Made by a program: the position numbers and the translations under genes. Below the pieces are notes generated by a model. The model had not been told where the DNA came from. It saw only the letters and a list, made by a program, of their open reading frames with translations, and did not search any database. Shown here in pieces: positions 53,226 through 61,976 of a stretch of 64,000 nucleotides of DNA. Each line of letters opens with the position of its first letter. Position 1 is the stretch's first letter. The stretch is from UBA1563 sp041667115 (GTDB lineage Bacteria > Bacteroidota > Ignavibacteria > Ignavibacteriales > Ignavibacteriaceae), in the NCBI GenBank assembly GCA_041667115.1, contig JBAYFO010000002.1:1-64000 (forward strand), written 5' to 3'.

Positions 53226-53708
53226 TTATGAGTTAGCTTTTAATAGATTCTCCGGCATTTGTACCGCGACCACTTTTCCGTGCGCCGTAATTTCTCCATT
53301 TGCCGAGACGGTAATTTCCGATATCACTTTTCTACCTTTTAGTTCCAGCACTTTGCCTCGCAACTCAAGTTCAATTCCAAGTGGAGTAGGGCGAAGAAAA
53401 TCTACTTGAAGAGATGCTGTAACAAATCGAAACGGCGGGAATGTGTCCGGTTCTCTTCCTTCAGCACGATAAGAAGCAAGGGCAGCTGTTCCGGTTCCGT
53501 GGCAGTCAATCAATGAAGCGATCAATCCGCCATACACATAACCGGGAATTGCAATATGATATGGCTTTGGTGTAAAGCGGGCAATCGTTTCATCGCCATC
53601 CCAATAACTTTTTATTTGATGCCCGTGTTCATTTAGTCTTCCACAACCGTAACAGTAACTTAGATCATCCGGATAAGAATCTTGAATCGCTTTTAAATCC
53701 ATGTGCAT
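53226..53708 (-). CDS. PaaI/hotdog-fold thioesterase family protein
   Basis: A 160-residue hotdog-fold protein. The N-terminus CYGCGRLNEHGHQIKSYW and the central GYVYGGLIASLIDCHGTGTA helix (about 55-74, with the catalytic-type Asp) place it in the PaaI-like thioesterase group. Substrate acyl-CoA unknown. It is part of a minus-strand run with the methyltransferase and heavy-metal permease (gaps of 11 and 1 bases). The ATG at residue 3 is an alternative start. Confidence 0.85.
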   Translation of the reverse strand: MHMDLKAIQDSYPDDLSYCYGCGRLNEHGHQIKSYWDGDETIARFTPKPYHIAIPGYVYGGLIASLIDCHGTGTAALASYRAEGREPDTFPPFRFVTASLQVDFLRPTPLGIELELRGKVLELKGRKVISEITVSANGEITAHGKVVAVQMPENLLKANS

Positions 53709-53719
53709 CTTTCTTATAA

Positions 53720-54340
53720 TTATTTCATCAACATCACTAAATGACTAGTTGAAGGTTGATTTTTAATTTCGTTAACTATCTTAAAACCTGCTTTGTGTGC
53801 CAAGTAATAAATGCCGCCGTTTGCAGTATAATTTTTATAATTTCGATAATGTTCAGAACCGGCAACAAACTCAACAATCTCATTTAATCCACTCCAAAAG
53901 CCTTTTGGTTTAGGGACAAGATAATCGCCAATAATAATTTTATCGGCAACTTGTGCTATTTCCTTTAAAAGGTTCACTCTTTTTTCTTCATCCACTTCAT
54001 GTATAACATACGTCATCACTGCATAATCAAAGTGTTTTTTCCCCTCCGCAATAATCTCATTTACACTTTTATTTTGAAACGTAATTTTATTATTTGGATT
54101 TTCAGAAAGGTTTAAGTTCGCTCTTTCAATATTTCGTGTTGATAGATCAATCCCCAACACCGATTCGCACTTATCCGAAACGGAAAAAGAAAAACGACCT
54201 GTCCCGCAGCCAACATCAATTAGGCTGGAGTTTGGTTCGATTAGATTTTTTATTTGCCCGAATAACTTATCCTGATTTGGCGCTATAAACTTATCGTAAA
54301 ACCATCCGTCATACCAGTGTGTCTTATTCTCGTTTGACAA
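53720..54340 (-). CDS. Class I SAM-dependent methyltransferase
   Basis: 206 residues with SAM motif I LIDVGCGTGRFSFSV (about 40-54) and acidic residue LGIDLST. The C-terminal half has the usual VTYVIHEVDEEKR motif. Substrate unknown. The start is one base from the permease stop, so the two are probably co-translated. Confidence 0.83.
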   Translation of the reverse strand: MSNENKTHWYDGWFYDKFIAPNQDKLFGQIKNLIEPNSSLIDVGCGTGRFSFSVSDKCESVLGIDLSTRNIERANLNLSENPNNKITFQNKSVNEIIAEGKKHFDYAVMTYVIHEVDEEKRVNLLKEIAQVADKIIIGDYLVPKPKGFWSGLNEIVEFVAGSEHYRNYKNYTANGGIYYLAHKAGFKIVNEIKNQPSTSHLVMLMK

Positions 54341-54341
54341 G

Positions 54342-55184
54342 TTAAAATCCTAACACAAAAAATATTAATCCAACTGTTAAGCCGATAACAAAATTGAAGA
54401 CTTTTAGTTTGATTGAATCTTTAAGTGAATAAGAAAGCATCGGTAACATGCCGTGCCCGTCTTGAACCATCGAACTTGTTAACAAAACAGAAAAAGGAAC
54501 AAGCCCTTGAGCAAATAAAGTAACAAAAATTAAGTGGGGACCGGACTCCGGGATTAATCCAACCAAAGCGCCAACAAACAAAAAAACAATTTTATACTGT
54601 GAAGTGAATTGTTCGAGATGCAAATATTTAAGACCGAATTCAACAACGAGTAATGCTCCAAACGTCCAGAGAAAAGTCTTCCAGAGATGTTTTTTTATAA
54701 TATGCCCGTAAATATGTTCTATAATATAATGTTTGAAACTTCTTTCATGAGGATGCGTGACCATCTCTTTACAATTGGTGCAGGTAGATATTTTATATTT
54801 TTTTACAATGATATCTATCAACCAACCGCTAAAGGTTCCTATCACAAAAAGAATTGCGAAAAGAATAACGGCTTGCTTTGGAAACATCGCAAGCATTACA
54901 AATGCTTCATCACCGGAAACCGCGATCATCGATCCGGCAAGCGCACCAAAGCTTATTAATCCATGCATGTAAAGAGAGACATTTGTAAATCCCCCAATGC
55001 ACCCAGGAACCGTACCAATTAAAGAGGCTAAGATGTACTGCTTAAATTTTCTCGCGTTGATAAAAAATTTTTCTATCTTTTGCTTGGTAAGCACATTCAA
55101 CAAATCAACTGAGATCATCATTACTGCAACGAGTAAAGAAATCTGGAGTGATTCTATTACAAGTCCACCTAACACTTCAAACAT
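54342..55184 (-). CDS. Putative 10TM heavy-metal exporter (ArsP_2-like)
   Basis: A 280-residue polytopic protein with about eight to ten helices. Recognisable blocks are GTVPGCIGGFTNVSLYMHG, SGDEAFVMLAMFP and VGLIPESGPHLIFVTLF, then SSMVQDGHGMLPML; these fit the putative heavy-metal or manganese exporter family (PF11449-type). A central cytoplasmic loop holds a CTNC pair and a His-rich segment (HPHERSFKHYIIEHIYGHI), a plausible metal site. Function inferred from family only. Confidence 0.8.
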   Translation of the reverse strand: MFEVLGGLVIESLQISLLVAVMMISVDLLNVLTKQKIEKFFINARKFKQYILASLIGTVPGCIGGFTNVSLYMHGLISFGALAGSMIAVSGDEAFVMLAMFPKQAVILFAILFVIGTFSGWLIDIIVKKYKISTCTNCKEMVTHPHERSFKHYIIEHIYGHIIKKHLWKTFLWTFGALLVVEFGLKYLHLEQFTSQYKIVFLFVGALVGLIPESGPHLIFVTLFAQGLVPFSVLLTSSMVQDGHGMLPMLSYSLKDSIKLKVFNFVIGLTVGLIFFVLGF

Positions 55185-55250
55185 TTTTCACCATATATAA
55201 ATTCACTATTCAATAAAAATTAGATACAGAATGAGGAAATGAGATTCCGA

Positions 55251-55285
55251 AATCGCATAGTCATAATATATCATCCTATGCGATT
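55251..55285 (-). terminator. Hairpin after the trans-sulfuration gene
   Basis: A perfect 10-bp stem AATCGCATAG/CTATGCGATT with a 15-base loop lies about 47 bases past the stop at 55332. A T tract is missing, so it may be a factor-dependent or weak terminator. Confidence 0.5.
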
Positions 55286-55331
55286 AATATTCACCTATCT
55301 TTTATCAGTTCCGCAAAAAGTTGAATGTACT

Positions 55332-56513
55332 TTAAGATTTTCCCAACGCTTGATCTAAATCTGCAATAATATCATTCACATCTTCGATACCAACAGATAA
55401 ACGAACCAAATCATCTGTAATTCCGGCTTTGAGTTTATCTTCTTTACTTACGGCTGCATGAGTCATAGAAGCAGGATGTTGAATAAGTGTTTCAACCCCT
55501 CCTAAAGAAACGGCTAAAGTAGCGAGATGAACGCTGTCCATCAATTTTCTACCGGCATCCAGTCCACCTTTCACACCAAAACTAATCATTGAACCTGTGC
55601 CGTTCATCTGTTGTTTTGCTAACTCAAATTGTGGATGGGATTTGAGTCCCGGATATTTTATCCACGCAATCTTTGGATGGTTTTCCAAAAAGTGAGCAAC
55701 CTTAACGGCATTTTCTTGATTGCGTTCTACACGAAGAGCTAAAGTTTTTAATCCGCGAATAACCAAGTATGCTTGATGCGGATCCATATTGCAACCCATA
55801 TAAACCATCGCATGGCGAATTTTTTCGTATAAACTTTTTTCTTTTGTAACAACAATTCCACCAACGATATCAGCATGACCGTTAATAAATTTTGTAACGG
55901 AATGGAGAACAACATCAGCTCCAAGGTCAAGTGGCTTTTGTAAGTATGGCGTTGCGAAAGTATTATCGACTACTAAAATAAGATTATGTTTTTTGGCTAT
56001 TTCGGCACAAGCTTTGATATCGGTTATTTCCATAGTTGGATTAGCAGGGGTTTCAATATAAAGTACTTTTGTGTTTTCCTTTATTGCCGCAGTAATATTA
56101 TTAACATCAGAGGTACTTACAAAATCAGCTTCAACACCAAAGCGTGAAAAATCTTTTTCCAATACACCTCTCGCAGGACCATAAACAGACGCTGTACTAA
56201 CAATATGACTGCCAGCTCCCAATAATGCCATGTAAACGCTTGTTATTGCAGACATTCCCGAACTCGTAGCAACTCCATCATAACCATTTTCTAATTCGGC
56301 TACATTTTTCTCAAGAACACGGATTGTCGGGTTCCCGATTCTTGTATAAATGTAACCATCACTCGCACCGGAAAAACAATCTGCCCCTTCCTGAGCATCC
56401 TTGAATTTAAATGTTGAAGTTTGATAAATAGGTACTGTAGCGCTCCCGAATTGATCTTCAAAGGCGCCACTGTGAATCACCTTGGTGTTAAATCCCAAAT
56501 TTTTTGTGTCCAT
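55332..56513 (-). CDS. Cys/Met metabolism PLP enzyme (cystathionine gamma-synthase/lyase-like)
   Basis: A 393-residue PLP enzyme. K208 (SVTKFINGHAD) is the PLP lysine, Y111-G112 the active-site tyrosine region, and PLP-phosphate contacts are in YTRIGNPT and SSGMSAI. The methionine gamma-lyase cysteine is not present (P113 follows YG), so cystathionine gamma-synthase/lyase or O-acylhomoserine sulfhydrylase are equally likely. It stands alone between two hairpin or AT-rich boundaries; no SAM riboswitch was seen in the short leader. The exact reaction is unresolved. Confidence 0.88.
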   Translation of the reverse strand: MDTKNLGFNTKVIHSGAFEDQFGSATVPIYQTSTFKFKDAQEGADCFSGASDGYIYTRIGNPTIRVLEKNVAELENGYDGVATSSGMSAITSVYMALLGAGSHIVSTASVYGPARGVLEKDFSRFGVEADFVSTSDVNNITAAIKENTKVLYIETPANPTMEITDIKACAEIAKKHNLILVVDNTFATPYLQKPLDLGADVVLHSVTKFINGHADIVGGIVVTKEKSLYEKIRHAMVYMGCNMDPHQAYLVIRGLKTLALRVERNQENAVKVAHFLENHPKIAWIKYPGLKSHPQFELAKQQMNGTGSMISFGVKGGLDAGRKLMDSVHLATLAVSLGGVETLIQHPASMTHAAVSKEDKLKAGITDDLVRLSVGIEDVNDIIADLDQALGKS

Positions 56514-56570
56514 ATTTTTTTCTTTTCGTTATTAAGTTATTGTAAAAAAAAAGATTCTTATAATTAAAAT

Positions 56571-57017
56571 TTAGTTCTGTTCAACGAGATTATGAATATT
56601 CCCGGTGAACATTTTATTTTTATTCAAATTCATAAGCACACATTTTTGAGTTGCGACAAAAGCGAGATGGTCTTCGATTTTGATTTCAGCTTTAAAAATG
56701 AACATCCCGTGCGAATAGCTGTGTACAAACATTTTCCCAACCGGCTTATCAAAAAGTTTAATTTGTTTTCTATATTTTATTTCGCTTGATATAACAACAA
56801 GATGATGATTGATCTCAAGCAGTTTTTCCATAGCATAGATTTGTGTGAATAATATATTGCGCATATCTTCAAGCCAACGTACATAGACAATATTGTTAAC
56901 ATGCCCGGCAACATCAATATCATAAGTATTTACTAACAAGGGAACTTCGATAAACAGCGAGTTTGTTTTATTTAATAGTAACACTTCGTCAACTCTCATT
57001 TCTGTTTCCACTGGCAA
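56571..57017 (-). CDS. 4HBT-type acyl-CoA thioesterase
   Basis: A 148-residue YbgC/FadM-like hotdog protein. The active-site Asp is in YDIDVAGHVNNIVYVRWLED (about 33-52), as in the 4-hydroxybenzoyl-CoA thioesterase group. Its start lies inside the end of the methyltransferase gene (29-base overlap), so an internal start is possible, but the ATG at 57017 keeps a reasonable N-terminus. Confidence 0.85.
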   Translation of the reverse strand: MPVETEMRVDEVLLLNKTNSLFIEVPLLVNTYDIDVAGHVNNIVYVRWLEDMRNILFTQIYAMEKLLEINHHLVVISSEIKYRKQIKLFDKPVGKMFVHSYSHGMFIFKAEIKIEDHLAFVATQKCVLMNLNKNKMFTGNIHNLVEQN

Positions 57018-57603
57018 TAAATCCTCTATTTAGTTTTGTGTTGATTTCTTTTATATCAGAATAATTCTCGGCAAGAATATCTTCAATTTTTTCTGAAGAG
57101 ATTTTGCCCCTTGGATGCAGTTCACCTTTTCGAGCTGTGTGAAGTTTATCCATTACCTCAAAACCTTCGGAATTAAAATCTGCGATCAACAACTTCCCTT
57201 TTTTTGCATTGATTCGTATAATTTCCTTTAAACATAAAAAAGGATCATCAAGCTCATGCAATGTATTAAGGCAGACAATATTTTCCACTGCATTATCAGG
57301 AAACGGAATTTTTTCCAAATTTAACCGGACATATTTTACTTTGGTCAAATACGCATCCGTAATTCTTCTTTCACTTTCAATCTTAGAATCAAAATTGTAA
57401 TCGCCTGTAATAACATAATACCCCATTCTCGTTAATGTTGATGCCGCTCGTCCTGTTCCTGTGGCAATGTCAAGTACTAAACTATTGGGAGGAAAATCTG
57501 CGGAAGAAATCATCCGGAAATATTCTTCCATTAAATCGTATCCCCATTCAAGAAGCAATAGATCGCTCTCGGATTTCGGAATTGGATCGTGATTAACCAT
57601 CAA
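56989..57603 (-). CDS. Class I SAM-dependent methyltransferase
   Basis: 204 residues. SAM motif I is VLDIATGTGRAASTL (about 43-57), then the acidic residue in TGDYNF and CLNTLHELDDP. Substrate unknown. It ends 29 bases inside the thioesterase gene. A possible link is a methylation/thioester step in a shared pathway, but this is only from adjacency. Confidence 0.82.
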   Translation of the reverse strand: MMVNHDPIPKSESDLLLLEWGYDLMEEYFRMISSADFPPNSLVLDIATGTGRAASTLTRMGYYVITGDYNFDSKIESERRITDAYLTKVKYVRLNLEKIPFPDNAVENIVCLNTLHELDDPFLCLKEIIRINAKKGKLLIADFNSEGFEVMDKLHTARKGELHPRGKISSEKIEDILAENYSDIKEINTKLNRGFIASGNRNES

Positions 57604-57734
57604 GACCTTATTTAGTGTGTTATAAGTTCAAACAACAAATCAAAAATAAGGGAAATATTCTTATTCTCAATGAATCATTCCACAGGCATCTGAAAATGTG
57701 CATAATGTGATTATCTCTAAAGTTATTCGCTAAA

Positions 57735-58280
57735 TTACGGCAAGAGAACTGCCACTGCCAATACGGTTGTCCACAATCCATTTTTATCTCCTGCCGCTGT
57801 TTGAGTAATATTTAAAGTCTTCACAATTTTACCGGACATCTTAAAGACCTGTTCTCTTTCATTCCAATCAACCTCAGCGTTAAACTCAACTCCAAGAGTT
57901 GTGGCGAGCATCTGAGCAGCTAAGTCTTCTGCATAATCGCCCGCAATTTTTTCTTTTACTCCAAAAGGATGATGTTCGGATAAATAACCATACTGATTGC
58001 CGTTTGCCGGAATTGCAACACCTATTGAGGACGCAATTAACCTGTTTGGTTCATTTGTTGAATTCCGGGCCATAACGGCAAATGTAATTTGACCAGTACT
58101 TATTTCTTTTAATCCTTGTTGCCTGGAAATTATTTTGCATCCCGGAGGGTATATGCTGCTAACGGTAACTAAGTTGCAAATTTCAATTCCTGCATTTCGT
58201 AAAGCTGCTTCAAATGAACTGAGATAATCTCTGTGCCTTCCTACCCCTTTTGTAAAAAATATTTTTGTCGGAACATACAT
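57735..58280 (-). CDS. pdaD: Pyruvoyl-dependent arginine decarboxylase
   Basis: A 181-residue PdaD proenzyme, which self-cleaves at a Ser-Ser bond (S41-S42 in VTVSSIYPPGC) to make a pyruvoyl cofactor. The enzyme decarboxylates arginine to agmatine for polyamine synthesis. Length and the GVGRHRDYLSSFEAAL N-terminus match bacterial/archaeal PdaD. It lies 14 bases after a NifX-like gene on the same strand, although the function seems unrelated to the Fe-S cluster genes. Confidence 0.9.
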   Translation of the reverse strand: MYVPTKIFFTKGVGRHRDYLSSFEAALRNAGIEICNLVTVSSIYPPGCKIISRQQGLKEISTGQITFAVMARNSTNEPNRLIASSIGVAIPANGNQYGYLSEHHPFGVKEKIAGDYAEDLAAQMLATTLGVEFNAEVDWNEREQVFKMSGKIVKTLNITQTAAGDKNGLWTTVLAVAVLLP

Positions 58281-58294
58281 TTTTTGTCTCTATT

Positions 58295-58615
58295 CTATTT
58301 TGATAAATAACTATTCACGGCATCTTTAACTTTTATTGTACCTTTATAACCAACCACTATTTTTACTCCCCCCTTTTTAAGGGTTTCTTCCGCTTTATCT
58401 CCAACATGTCCGGTGAGTAAGACTTCAGCACCTTTGTTAATAATTAATTCAGCGGCTTTGGGTCCGACGCCGCTTTGCATTTGTTCACCGAGATTTGACA
58501 CGGCTTCAAACTTCAACGTATCGGAATCCACAATTAATAAATATTGGCACCGTCCGAATTGTTCACTAAGAAGTGCATCCATAGATCCGCCTGTTGATGT
58601 TACTGCTATTTTCAT
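58295..58615 (-). CDS. NifX/NifB-type cofactor-binding protein (ORP-like)
   Basis: A 106-residue single-domain protein of the dinitrogenase iron-molybdenum cofactor biosynthesis family. EQFGRCQYLLIVD and GPKAAELIINKGAEVLLTGHVG match the family, with a Cys near the usual ligand position (C23). Its size equals that of the orange protein (ORP), which binds a Mo-Cu-S cluster. No nif genes are in the window, so a nitrogenase role is unlikely. 4 bases downstream of the MinD-ferredoxin ATPase. Confidence 0.85.
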   Translation of the reverse strand: MKIAVTSTGGSMDALLSEQFGRCQYLLIVDSDTLKFEAVSNLGEQMQSGVGPKAAELIINKGAEVLLTGHVGDKAEETLKKGGVKIVVGYKGTIKVKDAVNSYLSK

Positions 58616-58619
58616 CTTT

Positions 58620-59507
58620 TCAATTCCTTTTATTGTTTTTTATCTGTTTGTTAATTCCCAACCATATTTTTTCTATCTGTTTTTTAATTCCACGATTAAA
58701 TTCTATAATAGTTTTCCCCAATTGTAGAGACCGAATGAAATCCTGATGAAAAGGAAGTAACCCCAAAACTTCGACATTATGTGCCTGAGCCAATTTGGTT
58801 ATCATTTCCGTGATTTCTAGATTCAAATCGAATTTATTGATGATGATGCCGTGCGCGTATTTGAATGTTTTCAATAATTCGAGAAGTCTTTTCAAATCAT
58901 GCAATCCGGAAAGAGTCGGTTCAGTAATTATTACTACGAAATCAGTGCCGGAGAGGCTAGCGTTTACCGGACACCCAATTCCCGGTGGTCCATCGATTAT
59001 TATCCATTCAGTTTCTTCTGTAATATTTTCAGTTGCTGCTTTTTTTATTTCACTCACAAGCTTCCCTGAGTTCCCTTCACCAGGAAGAAGTTTTGCATAA
59101 AAAAACTTTGAACTGTCTTCAAGTTCACCGGAGTAAAAATCACCCGTTTTTTTTGTCTCAAAGGAAATGGCTTGTTCAGGACAAACTTTAACACAAAATC
59201 CGCACCCTTCACAACTAATTAAATCAACTCTAAAATTTTTTATTGCATCAAATCTGCAAACCTCTTCGCATAAACCGCATTCACTGCACATACAAGAATC
59301 TATTTCAGCTTTTTTCCCACCGTAGAATTCTATTTCTGTTTCAATCTTAGGCTTCAATAAAAGATATAAATTAGCCGCATCTACATCGCAATCGATAACA
59401 ATTTTATTTTTAATCAATTTAGAAATAGCGGCGGCAAAGGAGGTTTTCCCCGTACCCCCTTTACCGCTTAAAATAACTATTTGAGAATAATTTTGAATTT
59501 TGTTCAC
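58620..59507 (-). CDS. MinD/Mrp ATPase with inserted 2[4Fe-4S] domain (Orp-like)
   Basis: A 295-residue P-loop ATPase of the MinD superfamily. Walker A SGKGGTGKTS (14-23); DGPPGIGCPV is the Walker B/switch region. A ferredoxin-like insert (about 66-115) has C74, C77, C80, C84 and C99, C102, C105, C109. Homologues (Orp3/Orp4 types) act with NifX-like orange proteins in anaerobes, coupling ATP hydrolysis to Fe-S or heterometal cluster delivery, and in Desulfovibrio influence cell division. A close paralogue lies at 60252-61130. Confidence 0.9.
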   Translation of the reverse strand: MNKIQNYSQIVILSGKGGTGKTSFAAAISKLIKNKIVIDCDVDAANLYLLLKPKIETEIEFYGGKKAEIDSCMCSECGLCEEVCRFDAIKNFRVDLISCEGCGFCVKVCPEQAISFETKKTGDFYSGELEDSSKFFYAKLLPGEGNSGKLVSEIKKAATENITEETEWIIIDGPPGIGCPVNASLSGTDFVVIITEPTLSGLHDLKRLLELLKTFKYAHGIIINKFDLNLEITEMITKLAQAHNVEVLGLLPFHQDFIRSLQLGKTIIEFNRGIKKQIEKIWLGINKQIKNNKRN

Positions 59508-59519
59508 CTGTTCGTTAGG

Positions 59520-60236
59520 CTAGTCTTTGATGATGGACTTTAAGACTTTTTCTTTATCCAACTTCTTTGAACAAAAGAACCAATCCTGACAGATTAAATC
59601 GTCCTTTCCTTCCATCCTTTCTTTTGCCGCGCCGCATGAACCTGCAGGAGAAATAATAACATCGTCGCCGGGCTGCCAATCCGCCGGAGTCGCAACTGAA
59701 AAGATATCCGCGGTTTGAAGCGCTATCACCACACGATAAAGTTCATCAAAATTTCTACCTAAGCTTAAGGGATAATAAATAATTGTCCGGATGATTCCTT
59801 TCGGGTCAATAACAAATACAGCTCTCACCGCTTTGGTAGAACTTTCTCCCGGCTGGATCATTCCATATTTGTTGGCAATTTCCATTGTGATATCTTCAAT
59901 CAACGGGAAATTGACTTCAACATTTTTCATCCCTCTGTATTCAATTTTTTCTTTAATTGTTCTTAACCAGGCAATGTGGCTATATATTCCGTCAATTGAT
60001 AAGCCAACTAACTTACAATTAGCCTTCAGAAATTTTTCTTCTAAAAACGCGAAGGTTATAAATTCTGAAGTACATACCGGAGTAAAATCTGCCGGATGGC
60101 TGAAAAGAATTACCCAGCTACCGGCATATTGTTCAGGGAAATTAATATCTCCCTGGGTTGTAACCGCCTTAAACACCGGTGCCCTATCACCGATTCGCGG
60201 CATTGAAACTGCTTGAGGCACGCTATTGCTTTCCAT
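59520..60236 (-). CDS. Archaeal-type peroxiredoxin (Prx6/AhpC-like)
   Basis: A 238-residue peroxiredoxin. Peroxidatic C55 in PADFTPVCTSEF; C-terminal cysteines in GSCGAAKERME and ICQDWFFCSKK could resolve it by intramolecular disulfides, as in archaeal Prx. It protects the surrounding oxygen-sensitive Fe-S enzymes from peroxides, a likely reason for its place between two MinD-ferredoxin ATPases. Thioredoxin-like partners are not adjacent. Confidence 0.9.
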   Translation of the reverse strand: MESNSVPQAVSMPRIGDRAPVFKAVTTQGDINFPEQYAGSWVILFSHPADFTPVCTSEFITFAFLEEKFLKANCKLVGLSIDGIYSHIAWLRTIKEKIEYRGMKNVEVNFPLIEDITMEIANKYGMIQPGESSTKAVRAVFVIDPKGIIRTIIYYPLSLGRNFDELYRVVIALQTADIFSVATPADWQPGDDVIISPAGSCGAAKERMEGKDDLICQDWFFCSKKLDKEKVLKSIIKD

Positions 60237-60251
60237 AAAGAACTCCTTTTA

Positions 60252-61130
60252 TTAATGTATAGTGACGTTACTTTTTTCGTCTGCAATGAATGCAGCTATT
60301 TTTTTTACAATGTTTTTAAATTCTTCCTTAAGATTTGTTAAGAACAGAACCGGTATTTTTCCATTAGAATAGTCTTTTGCAATTTCCTTATCAAATGGAA
60401 TTTTCATCAAAATATTTATTTGCCCGGCATTTAAATAATCCTCCAGAGCAGAGTATGATTCATCATATTTATTTATCACGACACTAAAGGGAATATTAAG
60501 AATGCGTAAAACTTCAACTGCGAGTTTCAGATCATGCAAGCCAAACGGGTTGGACTCGGTAACGAGAATGCAATAATCTGAATCGCGTACGGCTTCAACC
60601 ATTGAGCATGAAGTTCCCGGAGGAGAATCTATGATATTCAGTTTATCGGTTTGAATTTTCTTCTTAACTTCTTTAATTAACGGTGAGGCGGAAGCTTCGC
60701 CGACATTTAAAATACCGTCATAAAATTCTATGTTATTTACCGCTGAAATTCCTTCACGAACAAAACCGATGGTTTTTCCCTTTTCGGTAATCGCGTGCTC
60801 AGGGCAAAAGTATTCACACGCTCCGCACCCATGACATAATTCGTCTATAAGGAAAATATCTGAACCCATCTTTATCAAAGCATGAAACTCACAAACCTCT
60901 GTACATTTCCCACAAAATGTGCATTTAGAAAAATCAATTATGGGAAGCATCTTTGCTAATGGATTTTCATCATGAAATTTAGGATGAAGGAGAATATGTC
61001 CGTTAGGTTCTTCTACATCGCAATCCAGATAAACAGAATCTTCAATAACGGATGCAAGTCCGCATGCAACTGTTGTTTTCCCTGTTCCACCTTTACCTGA
61101 GGCAATTGATATTATCAACTCACTTCTCAA
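60252..61130 (-). CDS. MinD/Mrp ATPase with inserted 2[4Fe-4S] domain, paralogue 2
   Basis: A 292-residue paralogue of the ATPase at 58620. Walker A SGKGGTGKTT (11-20), Fe-S ligands C70, C73, C76, C80 and C99, C102, C105, C109, switch DSPPGTSCSM. Two such paralogues side by side with NifX-like genes are typical of the ORP gene set. It is 3 bases from the NifX-like gene upstream. Confidence 0.9.
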   Translation of the reverse strand: MRSELIISIASGKGGTGKTTVACGLASVIEDSVYLDCDVEEPNGHILLHPKFHDENPLAKMLPIIDFSKCTFCGKCTEVCEFHALIKMGSDIFLIDELCHGCGACEYFCPEHAITEKGKTIGFVREGISAVNNIEFYDGILNVGEASASPLIKEVKKKIQTDKLNIIDSPPGTSCSMVEAVRDSDYCILVTESNPFGLHDLKLAVEVLRILNIPFSVVINKYDESYSALEDYLNAGQINILMKIPFDKEIAKDYSNGKIPVLFLTNLKEEFKNIVKKIAAFIADEKSNVTIH

Positions 61131-61133
61131 ATA

Positions 61134-61517
61134 TTAGTTGTTATGATGATGTTCATTTCCATGTGCACAAACTTCATAGCCGCTCAGTTTACCAGCTATA
61201 AAGAGGTTCAACGCATCTTCATAAAGTAGACCCGGTGCCGTGATGACATTGATACCAAATTCAAGAAAATTCGAGACAGCTTTTTGCCCCATTCCGCCTG
61301 CAATTATAGTTCCCACATTATACTGTTTAACGTATCCGGGAAGTTGACAGGTACCCCCATGTTCACCGGCTAAAGGATTAAAATAGATTTCCTTTTTTAT
61401 GATTTTATTTTGGTCGTCATATTCACATACGTTGAATTTAGTGCATCTTCCAAAATGTTCTGCTACTCTTTCTTCTTTACCAACTTCTTCTATTGCAACG
61501 GCTAATCGTTGATTCAT
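61134..61517 (-). CDS. NifX-type cofactor protein with His-rich tail
   Basis: A 127-residue protein of the same cofactor family. VAEHFGRCTKFNVCEYD and the central GTCQLPGYVKQYNVGTIIAGGMGQKA fit. The tail VCAHGNEHHHNN supplies His and Cys that may bind metal. It differs from its two neighbours in the tail, suggesting distinct cluster or metal handling. 3 bases upstream of the ATPase gene. Confidence 0.85.
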   Translation of the reverse strand: MNQRLAVAIEEVGKEERVAEHFGRCTKFNVCEYDDQNKIIKKEIYFNPLAGEHGGTCQLPGYVKQYNVGTIIAGGMGQKAVSNFLEFGINVITAPGLLYEDALNLFIAGKLSGYEVCAHGNEHHHNN

Positions 61518-61556
61518 ATTTACTCCATTTTTTATGTTACTTGAAAATTTATTCTA

Positions 61557-61958
61557 TTAAAAATTTTTATTCCGGTTCCTTCTTTTTCTGCCTATACCTC
61601 CTCTACTTCCCTTTTGAAAAGATTCATGTTTAATGATCGATAAATTCCCTGCAACAAATTGATTCACAATTTCTTTTACCTGCTTTTTAGTACAAGAATA
61701 AATTAGAACATTAGCAGATTCCAACAACCGGAGAGGATGAATACCTATCTCGGTAGTAATTACCGCCACGGCATTTTTTTCAATCATAAACTGCGCGGTT
61801 TGGATTCCGGCTCCACCAAATATGTTTGCATAAGGATTGCGAAGAAATTCGAAAGTGTTTTTTTCCGTATCATAAAAAATTATGAACGGAGTCCTTCCGA
61901 ATTTCTCCGCAACAAAAGAATTCAGATCCATTCTCTCGGATGTAATTGCAATTAACAT
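61557..61958 (-). CDS. NifX-type cofactor protein with basic tail
   Basis: 133 residues. The core (about 1-110) shows VAEKFGRTPFIIFYD and GGAGIQTAQFMIEKNAVAVITTEIG, matching the family. The C-terminus is strongly basic (KGSRGGIGRKRRNRNKNF), a feature seen in MTH1175-like members. No Cys at the site where the neighbours have one (R22-T23 instead of RC), so cluster binding may differ. Confidence 0.85.
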   Translation of the reverse strand: MLIAITSERMDLNSFVAEKFGRTPFIIFYDTEKNTFEFLRNPYANIFGGAGIQTAQFMIEKNAVAVITTEIGIHPLRLLESANVLIYSCTKKQVKEIVNQFVAGNLSIIKHESFQKGSRGGIGRKRRNRNKNF

Positions 61959-61976
61959 TAGAGTGACATCATCTTA

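Noticed and set aside
56514..56570. SAM riboswitch upstream of the PLP trans-sulfuration gene
   Set aside because: The leader is only 57 bases and shows no SAM-I-like helices.
58295..61958. Nitrogenase cofactor genes implying nitrogen fixation
   Set aside because: Only NifX/NifB-like accessory domains are present, with no nifH, nifD, nifK or nifE in the window. These proteins are common in non-diazotrophic anaerobes.
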